A stretch of 64,000 bases of DNA from Spectribacter acetivorans (GCF_031846305.1 NZ_JAVRHY010000005.1:1-64000), one strand, 5' to 3'; numbered from the stretch's first letter, positions 50,919 through 59,772 are shown. The notes: generated by a model from the sequence alone, not told the origin. Numbers and translations: made by a program.

Positions 50919-51401
50919 TCAGGCGGCGGCCGAATCCTGGCGGTCGGCGTCGAGCAGTTGATCGGCCAGCGCGTGCAGGTCGTCGCGCATCGCCGCGAGT
51001 TCGCCAACGTCGAGGCCAGTGACCGCGGCCACCGAATGCTGCACGTCGGCGGTCCGGGCCTGCAGGTCGCGGCCGGTCTGGGTGAGGCCCACCAGCAGCT
51101 TGCGCTGGTTGTCGGCCGGGCGGTGCCGCGTGACCAGACCATTGCTCTCCAGGCGCTTTAGCAGCGGCGTCAGGCTCGACGGATCCAGGCAGATGCGCTC
51201 GGCGATCTTGCCCGCGGCCATCGGCTGTTCCTCCCAGAGCGCAAGCATCACCAGATACTGCGGATAGGTCAGGCCGAGCGGTGCCAGGCGCTGGGCATAC
51301 GCCCGGGTTATCGCCCGGGCAGCCCGGCACAGGGCAAAGCAGAGCTGTTCGTCGATGGCGAGGTTGGGAAACCGGCCATCGGAGGCGGTGTCTTGTTTCA
51401 T
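50919..51401 (-). CDS. MarR-family transcriptional regulator, OhrR-type
   Basis: A 160-residue winged-helix regulator. 'LAIDEQLCFALCRAARAITRAY' and 'GLTYPQYLVMLALWEEQPM' are the OhrR signatures; the Cys in 'QLCFAL' is the peroxide-sensing residue of OhrR proteins, which derepress organic hydroperoxide resistance genes. 'LDPSSLTPLLKRLESNGLVTR' is the recognition helix region. No ohr gene is adjacent; the regulator sits inside a DNA-repair/dCTP deaminase cluster, so it may regulate this cluster itself (inference). Confidence 0.88.
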   Translation of the reverse strand: MKQDTASDGRFPNLAIDEQLCFALCRAARAITRAYAQRLAPLGLTYPQYLVMLALWEEQPMAAGKIAERICLDPSSLTPLLKRLESNGLVTRHRPADNQRKLLVGLTQTGRDLQARTADVQHSVAAVTGLDVGELAAMRDDLHALADQLLDADRQDSAAA

Positions 51402-51465
51402 ACCCGGGAATCTACCGCGAATCCGACGCGGGTTGAATCCCCGGGCGGGTATGCGGCCACGGTGG

Positions 51466-52929
51466 TCAGGCTGCCAGCGCGTTCGCCACCCGGGACAGAT
51501 CCGCCGCGAACGCGGCTCGCTCCCCGGCGGCGTGGCTGTCCGGCAGGCGCAGCAGCCAGGCCGGATGCACCGTCACCAGAATTTGCCGCCCGGCGCGGGT
51601 AAGCCACCGCCCGCGGTTCTGGTGCACGCCGGCTTTCCCGCCGAGCAGGGCGCCCGTAGCGGTGGCACCCAGGCAGACGATGAATTCCGGGTCGACCAGC
51701 CGGATCTCGGCGTCCAGCCACGGCCAGCAGGCACGAATTTCGGCGGCGTCCGGTCGCGCGTGCAGACGGGTCTTGCCGACCGGGCGATACTTGAAATGCT
51801 TGACCGCGTTGGTGACGTACGTGCCGCTGCGGTCGATGCCGGCCTCGGCCAGTACCCGGTCCAGCAGTTGTCCCGCGGGCCCGACGAACGGACGGCCGGC
51901 GAGGTCCTCGCGGTCGCCGGGCTGTTCCCCCACGATCATCAGGCGGGCGTCGGACGGGCCTTCACCGAACACGGTCCGGGTGGCCGGGCCCGCGAGCGCA
52001 CAATCGCGGCAGCCCGCGGCCTGCAGCGACAGCCGGGCCAGCGAATCGGCCGGGGCGGCCTCGATTGCCCGGTGCCGCGCGGCATCCGGTGTCGGCGGTC
52101 GCGGTCCGCAGCGCGGCGCCTGCTCGGCGCGGGGCGCATCGGTCATGGTCGCCACCTGCCGATCGGCCTGTCGGACCAGTTCGGGAATCAGCCGGGCCTC
52201 GGGCAGGTTCTTCCAGTATTTCTGCGGCATCTCCGCCCGCATGGCCGCCAGCTTCACCCGCGCCGGATTGAAGATGTGCCGGTAATAGGTCTGCCAGGCG
52301 GTTTCCATCTCGTCCGCGTCGGGGGCGGCGGATCGGATGGTGCCGGGGGTGAACCAGACCTCGCCGTGGCCGTCCCAGTGGGCGCAGCGGTCGGGGGTCA
52401 GGATCGACCAGCGCATGTTGGCGAACCGGCGGCGGAAGAAGCCGCTGGCGTAGCCCACGATGTGGTGGTCCGGCTCGAACCAGGCCACGTAGCGGGGTTC
52501 GTCGTGCCCGGGCTCGGCGACTTCGCGAAAGCGCACGAAGGCCTTCATCTTGTGCACGTCGCGGCGCACCGCCTTCGCATAGGTGTGCAATCGGGCGGTC
52601 TGCGGGTCGCCGGCCAGCTGCAGCAGATGGCGCTCGCCGTGGGTGAGGCGCCACAGCACGGCGTAAAGCAGTGCCCAGCGGTCCGATGCTCGATGGCAGC
52701 TGGCCGGGCGGGCCAGTTCCATGAAGCGGCGGGGCACCGGTATCGGTTGATCCGGGTTGGCGGGCGTAGCCGCCGTCGGGTCGGGCGTCCACCACAGTGA
52801 TTCCGGTCGCCGCCCGGCGGCCAGCTGCGACCGGGCCGCGGCCTGCCAGCCGGCGAAATCGGGGTTGAATGCCACCAGACGCTGGTCTGCGGCCGGCGGC
52901 GATTGTGCGAACAGCGACGGCTGGTCCAC
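51466..52929 (-). CDS. DUF4130-UdgX fusion: uracil-DNA capture protein
   Basis: A 487-residue two-domain protein. The N-terminal half (about 1-250) is a DUF4130 domain ('WALLYAVLWRLTHGERHLLQ', 'VRRDVHKMKAFVRFRE'). The C-terminal half is a family 4-like uracil-DNA glycosylase of the UdgX type, with 'GEQPGDREDLAGRPFVGPAG' (334-353), Fe-S Cys including C307 and C310, 'KHFKY' and 'KTRLHARP'. In UdgX the His at this position (His390 here) attacks the abasic sugar and traps the DNA covalently. The gene starts 3 bp after the radical-SAM stop. Confidence 0.9.
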   Translation of the reverse strand: MDQPSLFAQSPPAADQRLVAFNPDFAGWQAAARSQLAAGRRPESLWWTPDPTAATPANPDQPIPVPRRFMELARPASCHRASDRWALLYAVLWRLTHGERHLLQLAGDPQTARLHTYAKAVRRDVHKMKAFVRFREVAEPGHDEPRYVAWFEPDHHIVGYASGFFRRRFANMRWSILTPDRCAHWDGHGEVWFTPGTIRSAAPDADEMETAWQTYYRHIFNPARVKLAAMRAEMPQKYWKNLPEARLIPELVRQADRQVATMTDAPRAEQAPRCGPRPPTPDAARHRAIEAAPADSLARLSLQAAGCRDCALAGPATRTVFGEGPSDARLMIVGEQPGDREDLAGRPFVGPAGQLLDRVLAEAGIDRSGTYVTNAVKHFKYRPVGKTRLHARPDAAEIRACWPWLDAEIRLVDPEFIVCLGATATGALLGGKAGVHQNRGRWLTRAGRQILVTVHPAWLLRLPDSHAAGERAAFAADLSRVANALAA

Positions 52930-52932
52930 GGT

Positions 52933-54210
52933 TCAGATGTCCAGCGCCAGCTGTTCGGCGGGCGGGGCGAAGCGGGCACGCAGCCGCTGGCTGGTCACCT
53001 CGCCGACACCGGGATGATGGTTGGCACAGATGATGAAGGGCATGGCCTTGCGTACGTCTGCTTTCATTGCCACCAGGTCCGCCAGCCGCACCGGCTGCCA
53101 GCGGCGCAGTTGCAGCACCCGGTTGACCGATTTGACCCCCAGCCCGGGCACCCGCAGCAGGCGTTCGCGGTCGTCCCGGTCGAGATTCACCGGAAACGCC
53201 GCGCGGTTGCGCAGGGCCCAGGCCAGCTTGGGGTCGATGTCCAGGTCCAGCATGCCGTTGCCGGGGGTGTCGTCGGTGCCGGCGGTGATCTCGTCGTGGC
53301 GATACCCGTAGAAGCGGATCAGCCAGTCGGACTGATACAGCCGGTGCTCGCGGACCAGCGAGGTGCGCTGGGCGGGCAGTCGGACCGAGGCGTCGGGAAT
53401 CGGGCTGAACGCCGAGAAATACACCCGCTTCAGGCGGTACGAGCGATACAGCTGATCGGTGGTGGCCAGGACGTCGGCGTCGGTGGCGGGGTCGGCGCCC
53501 ACGATCATCTGGGTGGACTGGCCGGCCGGGGCGAAACGGGTCGGCGGCCGGCGGGCGCCGCGTGGCCGGTTGCTGACGCGGGCCGCGGCACGCCGGGCCT
53601 CGGCATCGGCTTCCCGCCGCTCGCGGATGCGGGCCATCGACAGCTTGATGGTGCGGTGGTCCTTTTCCGGCGCCAGATCAGCCAGCGCCTGCTGCGTGGG
53701 CAGCTCGACGTTGATGCTCAGCCGATCGGCGAAACGTCCGGCGTCGGCCAGCAGCTCGCCGTCGGCGTCGGGAATGGTCTTGAGGTGGATGTAGCCACGG
53801 AAGTCATGGTCCTGACGCAGGCAGCGGGCCACCTCGACCAGCTGCGCCATGGTGTAGTCGGGGCTGCGGATCACCCCGGAACTCAGGAACAGGCCCTCGA
53901 TGTAATTGCGCTTGTAGAAATCCAGCGTCAGCCGCACCACCTCGGCCACCGTGAAGCGCGCCCGCGGCACGTTGGACGAATTCCGATTGATGCAGTAATG
54001 GCATTCGTAGACGCAGAAATTGGTCAGCAGGATCTTCAGAAGCGAGATGCAGCGTCCGTCCGGGGCGTAGGCGTGGCAGATGCCCGAGCCCTCGGCGGAG
54101 CCCACGCCACGCCCGCCCACCGAGTTGCGCGAGGCCGTGCCGCTGGACGCGCAGGAGGCATCGTACTTGGCGGCATCCGCCAGGATCTCGAGTTTTCGCA
54201 GCAGCTCCAT
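52933..54210 (-). CDS. putative DNA modification/repair radical SAM protein
   Basis: A 425-residue enzyme from the ATG at 54210. The [4Fe-4S] motif is 'FCVYECHYCIN' (Cys66, Cys70, Cys73, CxxxCxxC). Upstream 'YDASCASSGTA' is conserved in this subfamily. The C-terminal part has a helix-hairpin-helix ('RLLRVPGLGVKSVNRVL') that binds DNA backbone. The family is nearly always encoded beside the DUF4130-UdgX protein, as here, and its reaction is unknown. The preferred start lies 3 bp from an imperfect LexA-like palindrome. Confidence 0.88.
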   Translation of the reverse strand: MELLRKLEILADAAKYDASCASSGTASRNSVGGRGVGSAEGSGICHAYAPDGRCISLLKILLTNFCVYECHYCINRNSSNVPRARFTVAEVVRLTLDFYKRNYIEGLFLSSGVIRSPDYTMAQLVEVARCLRQDHDFRGYIHLKTIPDADGELLADAGRFADRLSINVELPTQQALADLAPEKDHRTIKLSMARIRERREADAEARRAAARVSNRPRGARRPPTRFAPAGQSTQMIVGADPATDADVLATTDQLYRSYRLKRVYFSAFSPIPDASVRLPAQRTSLVREHRLYQSDWLIRFYGYRHDEITAGTDDTPGNGMLDLDIDPKLAWALRNRAAFPVNLDRDDRERLLRVPGLGVKSVNRVLQLRRWQPVRLADLVAMKADVRKAMPFIICANHHPGVGEVTSQRLRARFAPPAEQLALDI

Positions 54211-54212
54211 GA

Positions 54213-54228
54213 CTGTATGTTCATATAC
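54213..54228. promoter_or_regulatory. imperfect LexA-like palindrome before the repair cluster
   Basis: CTGTATGTTCATATAC lies just upstream of the radical-SAM start and contains GTAT-N6-ATAC arms. The left half matches the LexA consensus half CTGTAT, but the right half reads ATATAC where ATACAG is expected. It is a weak candidate. Confidence 0.25.
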
Positions 54229-54314
54229 CTTGATGGCGCGGGCAAGCGGGATACGCCGGATCGGCTCGGTTAGGATGCATTGCGAAATTTCCGCCCACCA
54301 ACCAGGCATGACCC

Positions 54315-55223
54315 ATGACCGAGACCGCCTTCAACCGCGACGACGTTGCCTTTGCCAGCCACGGCGTGACCTGCCGGGCCTGGCATTACCGGCCCGCTGT
54401 GACCGAGCCAGCGCCGGTGATCGTGATGGCCCACGGCCTGGCGGGCACGCGCGATGCCGGTCTGGAACCGTATGCCGAACGCTTTGCCGCCGCCGGTCTC
54501 AACGTGCTGCTGTTCGACTACCGGCATTTCGGCGCCAGCGACGGCGAGCCGCGGCAGCTGCTACAGGTCGGCCGTCAGCTCGACGACTGGCGCGCGGCCA
54601 TCGCGTTTGCGCGTTCGCTGGCCGGGGTGGATGGCGAGCGTGTGGCCCTGTGGGGAAGCTCGTTCTCCGGTGGGCATGTGATCAGCCTGGCCGCGGAGGA
54701 CGCCGGGATTGCGGCGATCGCCGCCCAGGGGCCGATGATGGACGGGCTGGCCGCCACCCTGGCGATGGCCCGATACGCGGGCATCGGTCACGTGGCGCGG
54801 CTGGCCGGCAACGGCCTGGTCGATCAGCTGCGCGGGCTGGCTGGTCGGGCGCCGGTCACGGTGCCGGTGATCGCCGCGCCGGGGGAATTCGCCGCAATGA
54901 GCAGTCACGATGCCCTGTCCGGCTACAGCGCCATCACGCCAGACAACTGGCGTAACGAGATGACCGCCCGCATGGCGCTGACGCTGGCGGCCTATCGGCC
55001 AGTGACCCGGGCGCGCCGGGTGCGCTGCCCGGCGCTGATCCAGATATGCACGCGAGACAGCGTCGCGCCGGCCGAAGCGGCCCGCCGCACCGCTGCCCGG
55101 CTGGGCGGCCCGGTCACGACACACGAGTACGACATCGGCCACTTCGACATTTATGTTGGCGCCGATTTCGAGCGGGCCGTGGCCGATCAGCTCACGTTCT
55201 GGCGGACCACCTTGCTGACTTGA
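54315..55223 (+). CDS. alpha/beta hydrolase
   Basis: A 302-residue serine hydrolase. 'IVMAHGLAGTRD' carries the oxyanion-hole segment, 'FDYRHFGASDGEPRQL' the usual following strand, 'GSSFSGGH' the nucleophile Ser, 'IQICTRDSVAP' the Asp and 'DIGHFDIYVG' the His. The layout recalls the DUF1100/xylan-esterase-like or dienelactone-type hydrolases. It diverges from the radical-SAM gene (104-bp gap). The substrate is unknown. Confidence 0.85.
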   Translation: MTETAFNRDDVAFASHGVTCRAWHYRPAVTEPAPVIVMAHGLAGTRDAGLEPYAERFAAAGLNVLLFDYRHFGASDGEPRQLLQVGRQLDDWRAAIAFARSLAGVDGERVALWGSSFSGGHVISLAAEDAGIAAIAAQGPMMDGLAATLAMARYAGIGHVARLAGNGLVDQLRGLAGRAPVTVPVIAAPGEFAAMSSHDALSGYSAITPDNWRNEMTARMALTLAAYRPVTRARRVRCPALIQICTRDSVAPAEAARRTAARLGGPVTTHEYDIGHFDIYVGADFERAVADQLTFWRTTLLT

Positions 55224-55231
55224 ATTCGGCG

Positions 55232-56218
55232 TCAGTCCTCGCCGAGCGGCGTGAACGACCAGCGCAACGTGACCTCGGCCGTGCCCTTCGACGAGCCGGA
55301 TTCCTCGGAAATGTTGTTGAGCGCAAACTTCAGCGGAATCTCCGCGCTGACTTCGCCGCGGGGTTCGGCGTGGCGCAACTGCTGGGTGGCCCAGCCCAGC
55401 ACGCCCGGGACCATGGGCTGGCTTTCGGTCTTGCGGCGGGTGTAGCCGGCCTCGGTGATCACGGTTTCGCCTTCGGCCGAGGGCACGTAGACGTTCTCCA
55501 GATAGAACGGCTCGGCCTCGGCGTCGGTGTCCATCACCGCCAGGAACCGCTGGCATAGCGGCACGTCCTGGGCGACGTTGCCCTGGTCGGCACTGCGCTT
55601 CTCGGTAAACGGCACGACCTCGTCCTGGGCTTCGCTGTAGCGCGTGCCGGTCATGGTCATCTGCATCTCGACCTGCCACTGCGAGTCGCAACCCGAAAAC
55701 GGTTCGAAATAGCGGTAGCGGGGCGTGCCCTCGTCGGTGGCCGGGTCGAGCACCTCGGGATTGTCCAGCACCGCGAAGATCGCCACGTAGCGCTGCATCA
55801 CCGCGTCCCGGCAGGCCATGTCGGCGCCGCAGGCGGCCTGTTCTTCCTGGAGCTGGCGGTTGAGGTCGGCCTTTTCCTCGGGCGTGCGGGGAATGGTGAA
55901 CTCGTTACCGCTGGCCTCGATGCGGCGCCGTGCCTGCCGGGCGAGGTGGATGGTCTTGGCCCGCAGCCGTTTCTGCTGGTCCGGATTCAGGATATTGCGT
56001 GTGTGCAGCCCGGTATCCGACTGCAGCGTGGTGCGCAGCTCGTAGCGCTGGGTGGTGTCGGCGTCCCAGTGCTGATGCCCGTATTCCTCGGTGTGGCTCT
56101 CCCAGGATTGCGAGGCCTCGACGTTGACCACCACGTGCAGTTCACGCTGGATCACGGTGTCGTCGGCCAGCGCGGTGCCGGCCAGGCAGAGGGCGGAAAC
56201 GGCAAGGGCGGATTTCAA
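55232..56218 (-). CDS. secreted protein of unknown function
   Basis: A 328-residue protein with a Sec signal peptide ('KSALAVSALCLAGTALAD'). I prefer the TTG at 56218 because GGAG is 6 nt upstream; no ATG gives the signal peptide. The mature part is rich in Asp/Glu/Gln with a helical stretch ('DQQKRLRAKTIHLARQARRRIEAS') and two Cys pairs, and it ends in a beta-rich segment. I recognise no family. It lies 50 bp downstream of the penicillin-acylase gene on the same strand. Confidence 0.6.
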   Translation of the reverse strand: MKSALAVSALCLAGTALADDTVIQRELHVVVNVEASQSWESHTEEYGHQHWDADTTQRYELRTTLQSDTGLHTRNILNPDQQKRLRAKTIHLARQARRRIEASGNEFTIPRTPEEKADLNRQLQEEQAACGADMACRDAVMQRYVAIFAVLDNPEVLDPATDEGTPRYRYFEPFSGCDSQWQVEMQMTMTGTRYSEAQDEVVPFTEKRSADQGNVAQDVPLCQRFLAVMDTDAEAEPFYLENVYVPSAEGETVITEAGYTRRKTESQPMVPGVLGWATQQLRHAEPRGEVSAEIPLKFALNNISEESGSSKGTAEVTLRWSFTPLGED

Positions 56219-56268
56219 GCGGGGCTCCGTTGGTAATACACACGATATTGTAGGCCAGAGCGGCGGGG

Positions 56269-59200
56269 TTACCGCCGCCGTTCGAATTCCACTACCTGCT
56301 GGAAGGTCGGGCGGTTCTGCCAGTCGATGGCGGGTACCGCCGACAGGCCCAGCGGGCGGTGGACGATGCGATCGCCCGCCTCGTCGGCGTCCCAGTTGGC
56401 CCGGTTGCCGATGCCGCCAAGGCTGTCCAGCGCCGTGGCCAGGCTGGTGCGCAGCGCCGCCCGGCAGTTGCCGTCGGGTCCGCCACACTCGAGTTCGCGG
56501 TAAGGCCGCGGGTCGGCGTTCAGCGCCATGTCGAATACCCGCTCCAGATACTGGAAGTAGCCCGACTGGTAGGCCGAGCCCATGGGCCCCGGTGGGTTGT
56601 CGCGACCCATGATCATGCGGTTGCCGCCGTTCACGTTTTCCAGCGCGGTAAGTTGCGGCAGCGCCTGCTCGATCATCGGGTTGTACCAGGCGTCCATCAG
56701 GGCGACGGCCGCGGCGTCGTCGTACTCGCCGTTGTTGTCGCGGTCGCGGCGCAGGGCGCCGCCGGCGATCCAGTCTCGCATCAGGTCGACCGCGGTCTGC
56801 TCGTCGGCCGTCAATGTGCCTTGCTCGAGCACGTCCAGGGCCGACGGCAGCATTTCCCGCCCGCGCAGGTCCACGGTGGCGGCGTCGCCCATCGCCTCGA
56901 CCACGTTGGCGCGGGTCACGTTGCCCTGGTCGACCAGGTCTGTAAGCCGGCGGTCGAGAGAGTCATTGCGGTGGTTGGGGCCGTAGCTGGCGTTGGCGTC
57001 AGCCGCCCACCAGTCGCGGGCCGGCCGGTTGTTCCAGCTTGCGAGGAAGCCGCGGGACGGATTGATCGCCTGCGGGTGTTCGGCCAGATCCAGAAAACCC
57101 TGCCAGTCGCGGGTGCCGTCACCCCAGACCGGCAGGTCCGGGTGCACGCCCTCGGCCCGTCGCGGGTACAGGCCCGAGTGGATGAAGGCGATGTCGTCGC
57201 GGTCGGCGAAGAACCAGTTGAAGCTGCCGGTGGTGGTGTTGAACACCCGCAGGAAGCTGTCGGCGTCGAACACGTCGTTGCGGGTGGCCAGGAAGAAGGG
57301 CACCACGGTGTCGAGTTCGGCCCGGTAGGTGCTGCGCTGGCGGGTCAGCGCCACCGGGTCGCCGTTGACGGTGGCGAAGGCAAATACCGGCCCGTACTCG
57401 TCGGTGCGGATGATGTCGCGGGTGACCGCGACGTTCTGGCCCACGCTGGCCGGGTCGTCCATGGGCACGGCCAGATTCCAGCGCGCCGGCCAGGATTCGG
57501 TGAAGCGGTCGAAGGCCTTGCACTGGCCGTTCACGAGATAGCCGGACCGCGGCGCGCCGGTCTCGGCGGCGCACAGCCGCACGGCCCGCACGTCGGTCAG
57601 GTCGGAGCTGCCGGAGGTAGCGCTCCAGGCGAAATCCACGCCGCGGCCGATCACCACGTAGGGCAGGCCCGCGAAGGTCATGCCGCGGGTATGCAGGTCG
57701 CCGCCGTGCACCGCCATTTCCACCAGCAGCTGCGGGGTGAAGTAGCTGGTCTGCGGGCCGAATACGGCGATCGGGTTGCCGCTGGCAGTGTGCTCGCCGC
57801 CCACCAGCAGGGCGTTGGAAATCTGCCGGGGCAGGCCGTCGGCCATGTCGGACAGGGCGCTGGCCAGACCGGCAACGCGCTGGCGCACTTGCTGCAACTC
57901 GCCCGCCGATAGCGGGCCGCGGTGAGCTTGCCGCAGCGGCGGCTGCACGGCGGATTCCCGGTCGGCAAGAATGTCGAAGATCCCGCCGATCAGTTCGTCA
58001 AGCACGTTCGTGACTTCGCCGGTGCCGGGCAGCTGCGGCAGATTGCCGGTCACCACCGGATTCGGGCAGGCGGTCTGCTGCTGCAGCCCGCAGGGCTCGG
58101 TGGTGAAGAAGTCGTGCGGCTGGTAGCTGCCGGCGTCGAAGAATGCATTGCCCGGATAGGTGGCGGCGAAATCCCCCTGCAGCGGGCAGATGTCGTCGTC
58201 GTAGTCGGCCGGCGACTGGGTGGCGAAGGATTCGGTGGTGGTGACCGAGGAGGCCGGGTCCAGCGCATGACGGATGTCTCGCCACAGGCGGCAGGCGGTG
58301 GCCGCGTCGGCGGTCTGATCGGCAAGGGCATGCAGCAGGCGCACATTGTCGGCCTCACCACCGCCGCCGCCGGCGAAGATCGACTGGATCAGCGTGGCGA
58401 TGGCGTGGACATCCTCGCGGGTGAAGTCCTGCAGCTCGACGCCAAGGGCCAGGTATTCGATCGGCAGCTTGGAGGTGCCCGCCGCCTGCAGCTGGGCCGA
58501 GGTGCGGACCTCGGCGACGTAGGTATTAAGCCCGTCGACAAACGCCTGCACGTCGGCGAGTACCTGCTCGCCCGCTGCACCGAACTTGGCCGCGGTTTCG
58601 GTGATCTGGCGGGTGCGATCGGCCTCGCGATAGGGCGCGGCAAAGGCGATGTCGCGGTCGAACGAGAAATCGGCCGGGCCCAGGAATTTCGACAGCTCGC
58701 CCCGGCCGGCGCGGCGGAGCACGTCCAGCAGGAACAGCCGGTCGGCGGCGGTAACGTAGCCGGTGCCGAACAGCGCGTCCGCCCGGGTGTCACCGAAGAT
58801 GTGGGGTACGCCCTTGTCCGCGCCGCGCTTGATGGCGACCTCGTAGCCGGCACCGCTCACGGTCTGCTCGCTTTCCCAGGGGCCGTCGTCGGGGCCACGC
58901 AACTCGGCGGTCTTGAAATAAGTCGGGACCAGATCCGCGTTGGTCAGCCCCGGTGGACTGTGGGCCAGGGCGTCGTAGGTGCCGAGTTGATCCATGAAGT
59001 GGGCCTCGGCGGCCAGCGCCGGGGTCAGCCCGGTGGCGTTCGAAACCTGGTTCACCACGGGTCCCAGCTGATTGACCGGTAGTGGCCCCGGCACGCTGGC
59101 GTTTTCCAGTCCGCCGGTGTCGTCCTGGCCCGGTGGCAGGATGTTGAGCACGGTGCCGTTGTCGGCGTAGGGATCACCGACCGGCGGTGCGTTGATCTGC

Positions 59201-59343
59201 GGCACGCCGGGCAAGACCGGGCCGGGATTGTCCCCGCCGTCGTCGCCATCGCCGCCGAGATTGAAGCCCCCGCCACCAGAGCCGCCACCGCAGGCGGTCA
59301 ATGCCAGAAGAAGGAACGGAAGGCTGATGAGTCGTGCGCGCAT
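56269..59343 (-). CDS. penicillin acylase-family N-terminal nucleophile hydrolase, lipoprotein
   Basis: A 1024-residue protein with lipobox 'LTAC' (Cys18), a Gly/Asp-rich linker (about 19-40) and a long N-terminal region. The Ntn-hydrolase alpha chain begins around residue 160; the beta chain should start with Ser509 in 'RQISNALLVGGEHTASGNPI', preceded by a linker that is autocatalytically removed in the family. 'FAWSATSGSSDLTDVRA' is the oxyanion region. Members act on beta-lactams, acyl-homoserine lactones or other amides. Its size exceeds most homologues (about 800 residues). Confidence 0.88.
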   Translation of the reverse strand: MRARLISLPFLLLALTACGGGSGGGGFNLGGDGDDGGDNPGPVLPGVPQINAPPVGDPYADNGTVLNILPPGQDDTGGLENASVPGPLPVNQLGPVVNQVSNATGLTPALAAEAHFMDQLGTYDALAHSPPGLTNADLVPTYFKTAELRGPDDGPWESEQTVSGAGYEVAIKRGADKGVPHIFGDTRADALFGTGYVTAADRLFLLDVLRRAGRGELSKFLGPADFSFDRDIAFAAPYREADRTRQITETAAKFGAAGEQVLADVQAFVDGLNTYVAEVRTSAQLQAAGTSKLPIEYLALGVELQDFTREDVHAIATLIQSIFAGGGGGEADNVRLLHALADQTADAATACRLWRDIRHALDPASSVTTTESFATQSPADYDDDICPLQGDFAATYPGNAFFDAGSYQPHDFFTTEPCGLQQQTACPNPVVTGNLPQLPGTGEVTNVLDELIGGIFDILADRESAVQPPLRQAHRGPLSAGELQQVRQRVAGLASALSDMADGLPRQISNALLVGGEHTASGNPIAVFGPQTSYFTPQLLVEMAVHGGDLHTRGMTFAGLPYVVIGRGVDFAWSATSGSSDLTDVRAVRLCAAETGAPRSGYLVNGQCKAFDRFTESWPARWNLAVPMDDPASVGQNVAVTRDIIRTDEYGPVFAFATVNGDPVALTRQRSTYRAELDTVVPFFLATRNDVFDADSFLRVFNTTTGSFNWFFADRDDIAFIHSGLYPRRAEGVHPDLPVWGDGTRDWQGFLDLAEHPQAINPSRGFLASWNNRPARDWWAADANASYGPNHRNDSLDRRLTDLVDQGNVTRANVVEAMGDAATVDLRGREMLPSALDVLEQGTLTADEQTAVDLMRDWIAGGALRRDRDNNGEYDDAAAVALMDAWYNPMIEQALPQLTALENVNGGNRMIMGRDNPPGPMGSAYQSGYFQYLERVFDMALNADPRPYRELECGGPDGNCRAALRTSLATALDSLGGIGNRANWDADEAGDRIVHRPLGLSAVPAIDWQNRPTFQQVVEFERRR

Positions 59344-59442
59344 GGTCGTCTCCCCCCGAAGCGGATAGGCCGCTTTTCAGATTTATGTCAGAGGGAGTTT
59401 ACCCGGCCCGCTACCGGGGCCCAAGCACGCTTGATGGGCGCG

Positions 59443-59709
59443 TCAGCGCAGCTGGCTGTCCTTGCTGCCGCGGCGGTTGAAGCCGGCGGCGCCGGCTTCG
59501 GCCTGATCGGCCTCGCTCTGGCAGGTCACGCACAGCCGCACGCCGGGCACGGCCTCCTGGCGCTTCTCGGGAATGGCGTCGCCGCATTCCTCGCAGTGAG
59601 TCAGGGACTGGCCACCGCCCAGCTGGCGGCGGGCCTGTGCGACTGCGTCGTCGACGGTGGCGTCGATCTGCTCCTGGACCGCCCCTTCTTTCGCCCAGCC
59701 CGTTGCCAT
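59443..59709 (-). CDS. YbiI-like DksA/TraR C4 zinc-finger protein
   Basis: An 88-residue protein. 'MATGWAKEGAVQEQIDATVDDAVAQAR' and 'HCEECGDAIPEKRQEAVPGVRLCVTC' (four zinc Cys), then 'GFNRRGSKDSQLR' at the C-terminus closely match E. coli YbiI. YbiI belongs to the DksA/TraR group but lacks the long coiled coil of DksA; its function is unclear. The ATG at 59709 gives the conserved start. It is not adjacent to a phage or plasmid module. Confidence 0.93.
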   Translation of the reverse strand: MATGWAKEGAVQEQIDATVDDAVAQARRQLGGGQSLTHCEECGDAIPEKRQEAVPGVRLCVTCQSEADQAEAGAAGFNRRGSKDSQLR

Positions 59710-59772
59710 GGTGTGCTCCGCGTCTGCTTCGTTGATCAGACTATATGCGGTTGTCCCCGGTCGCATACAAGA

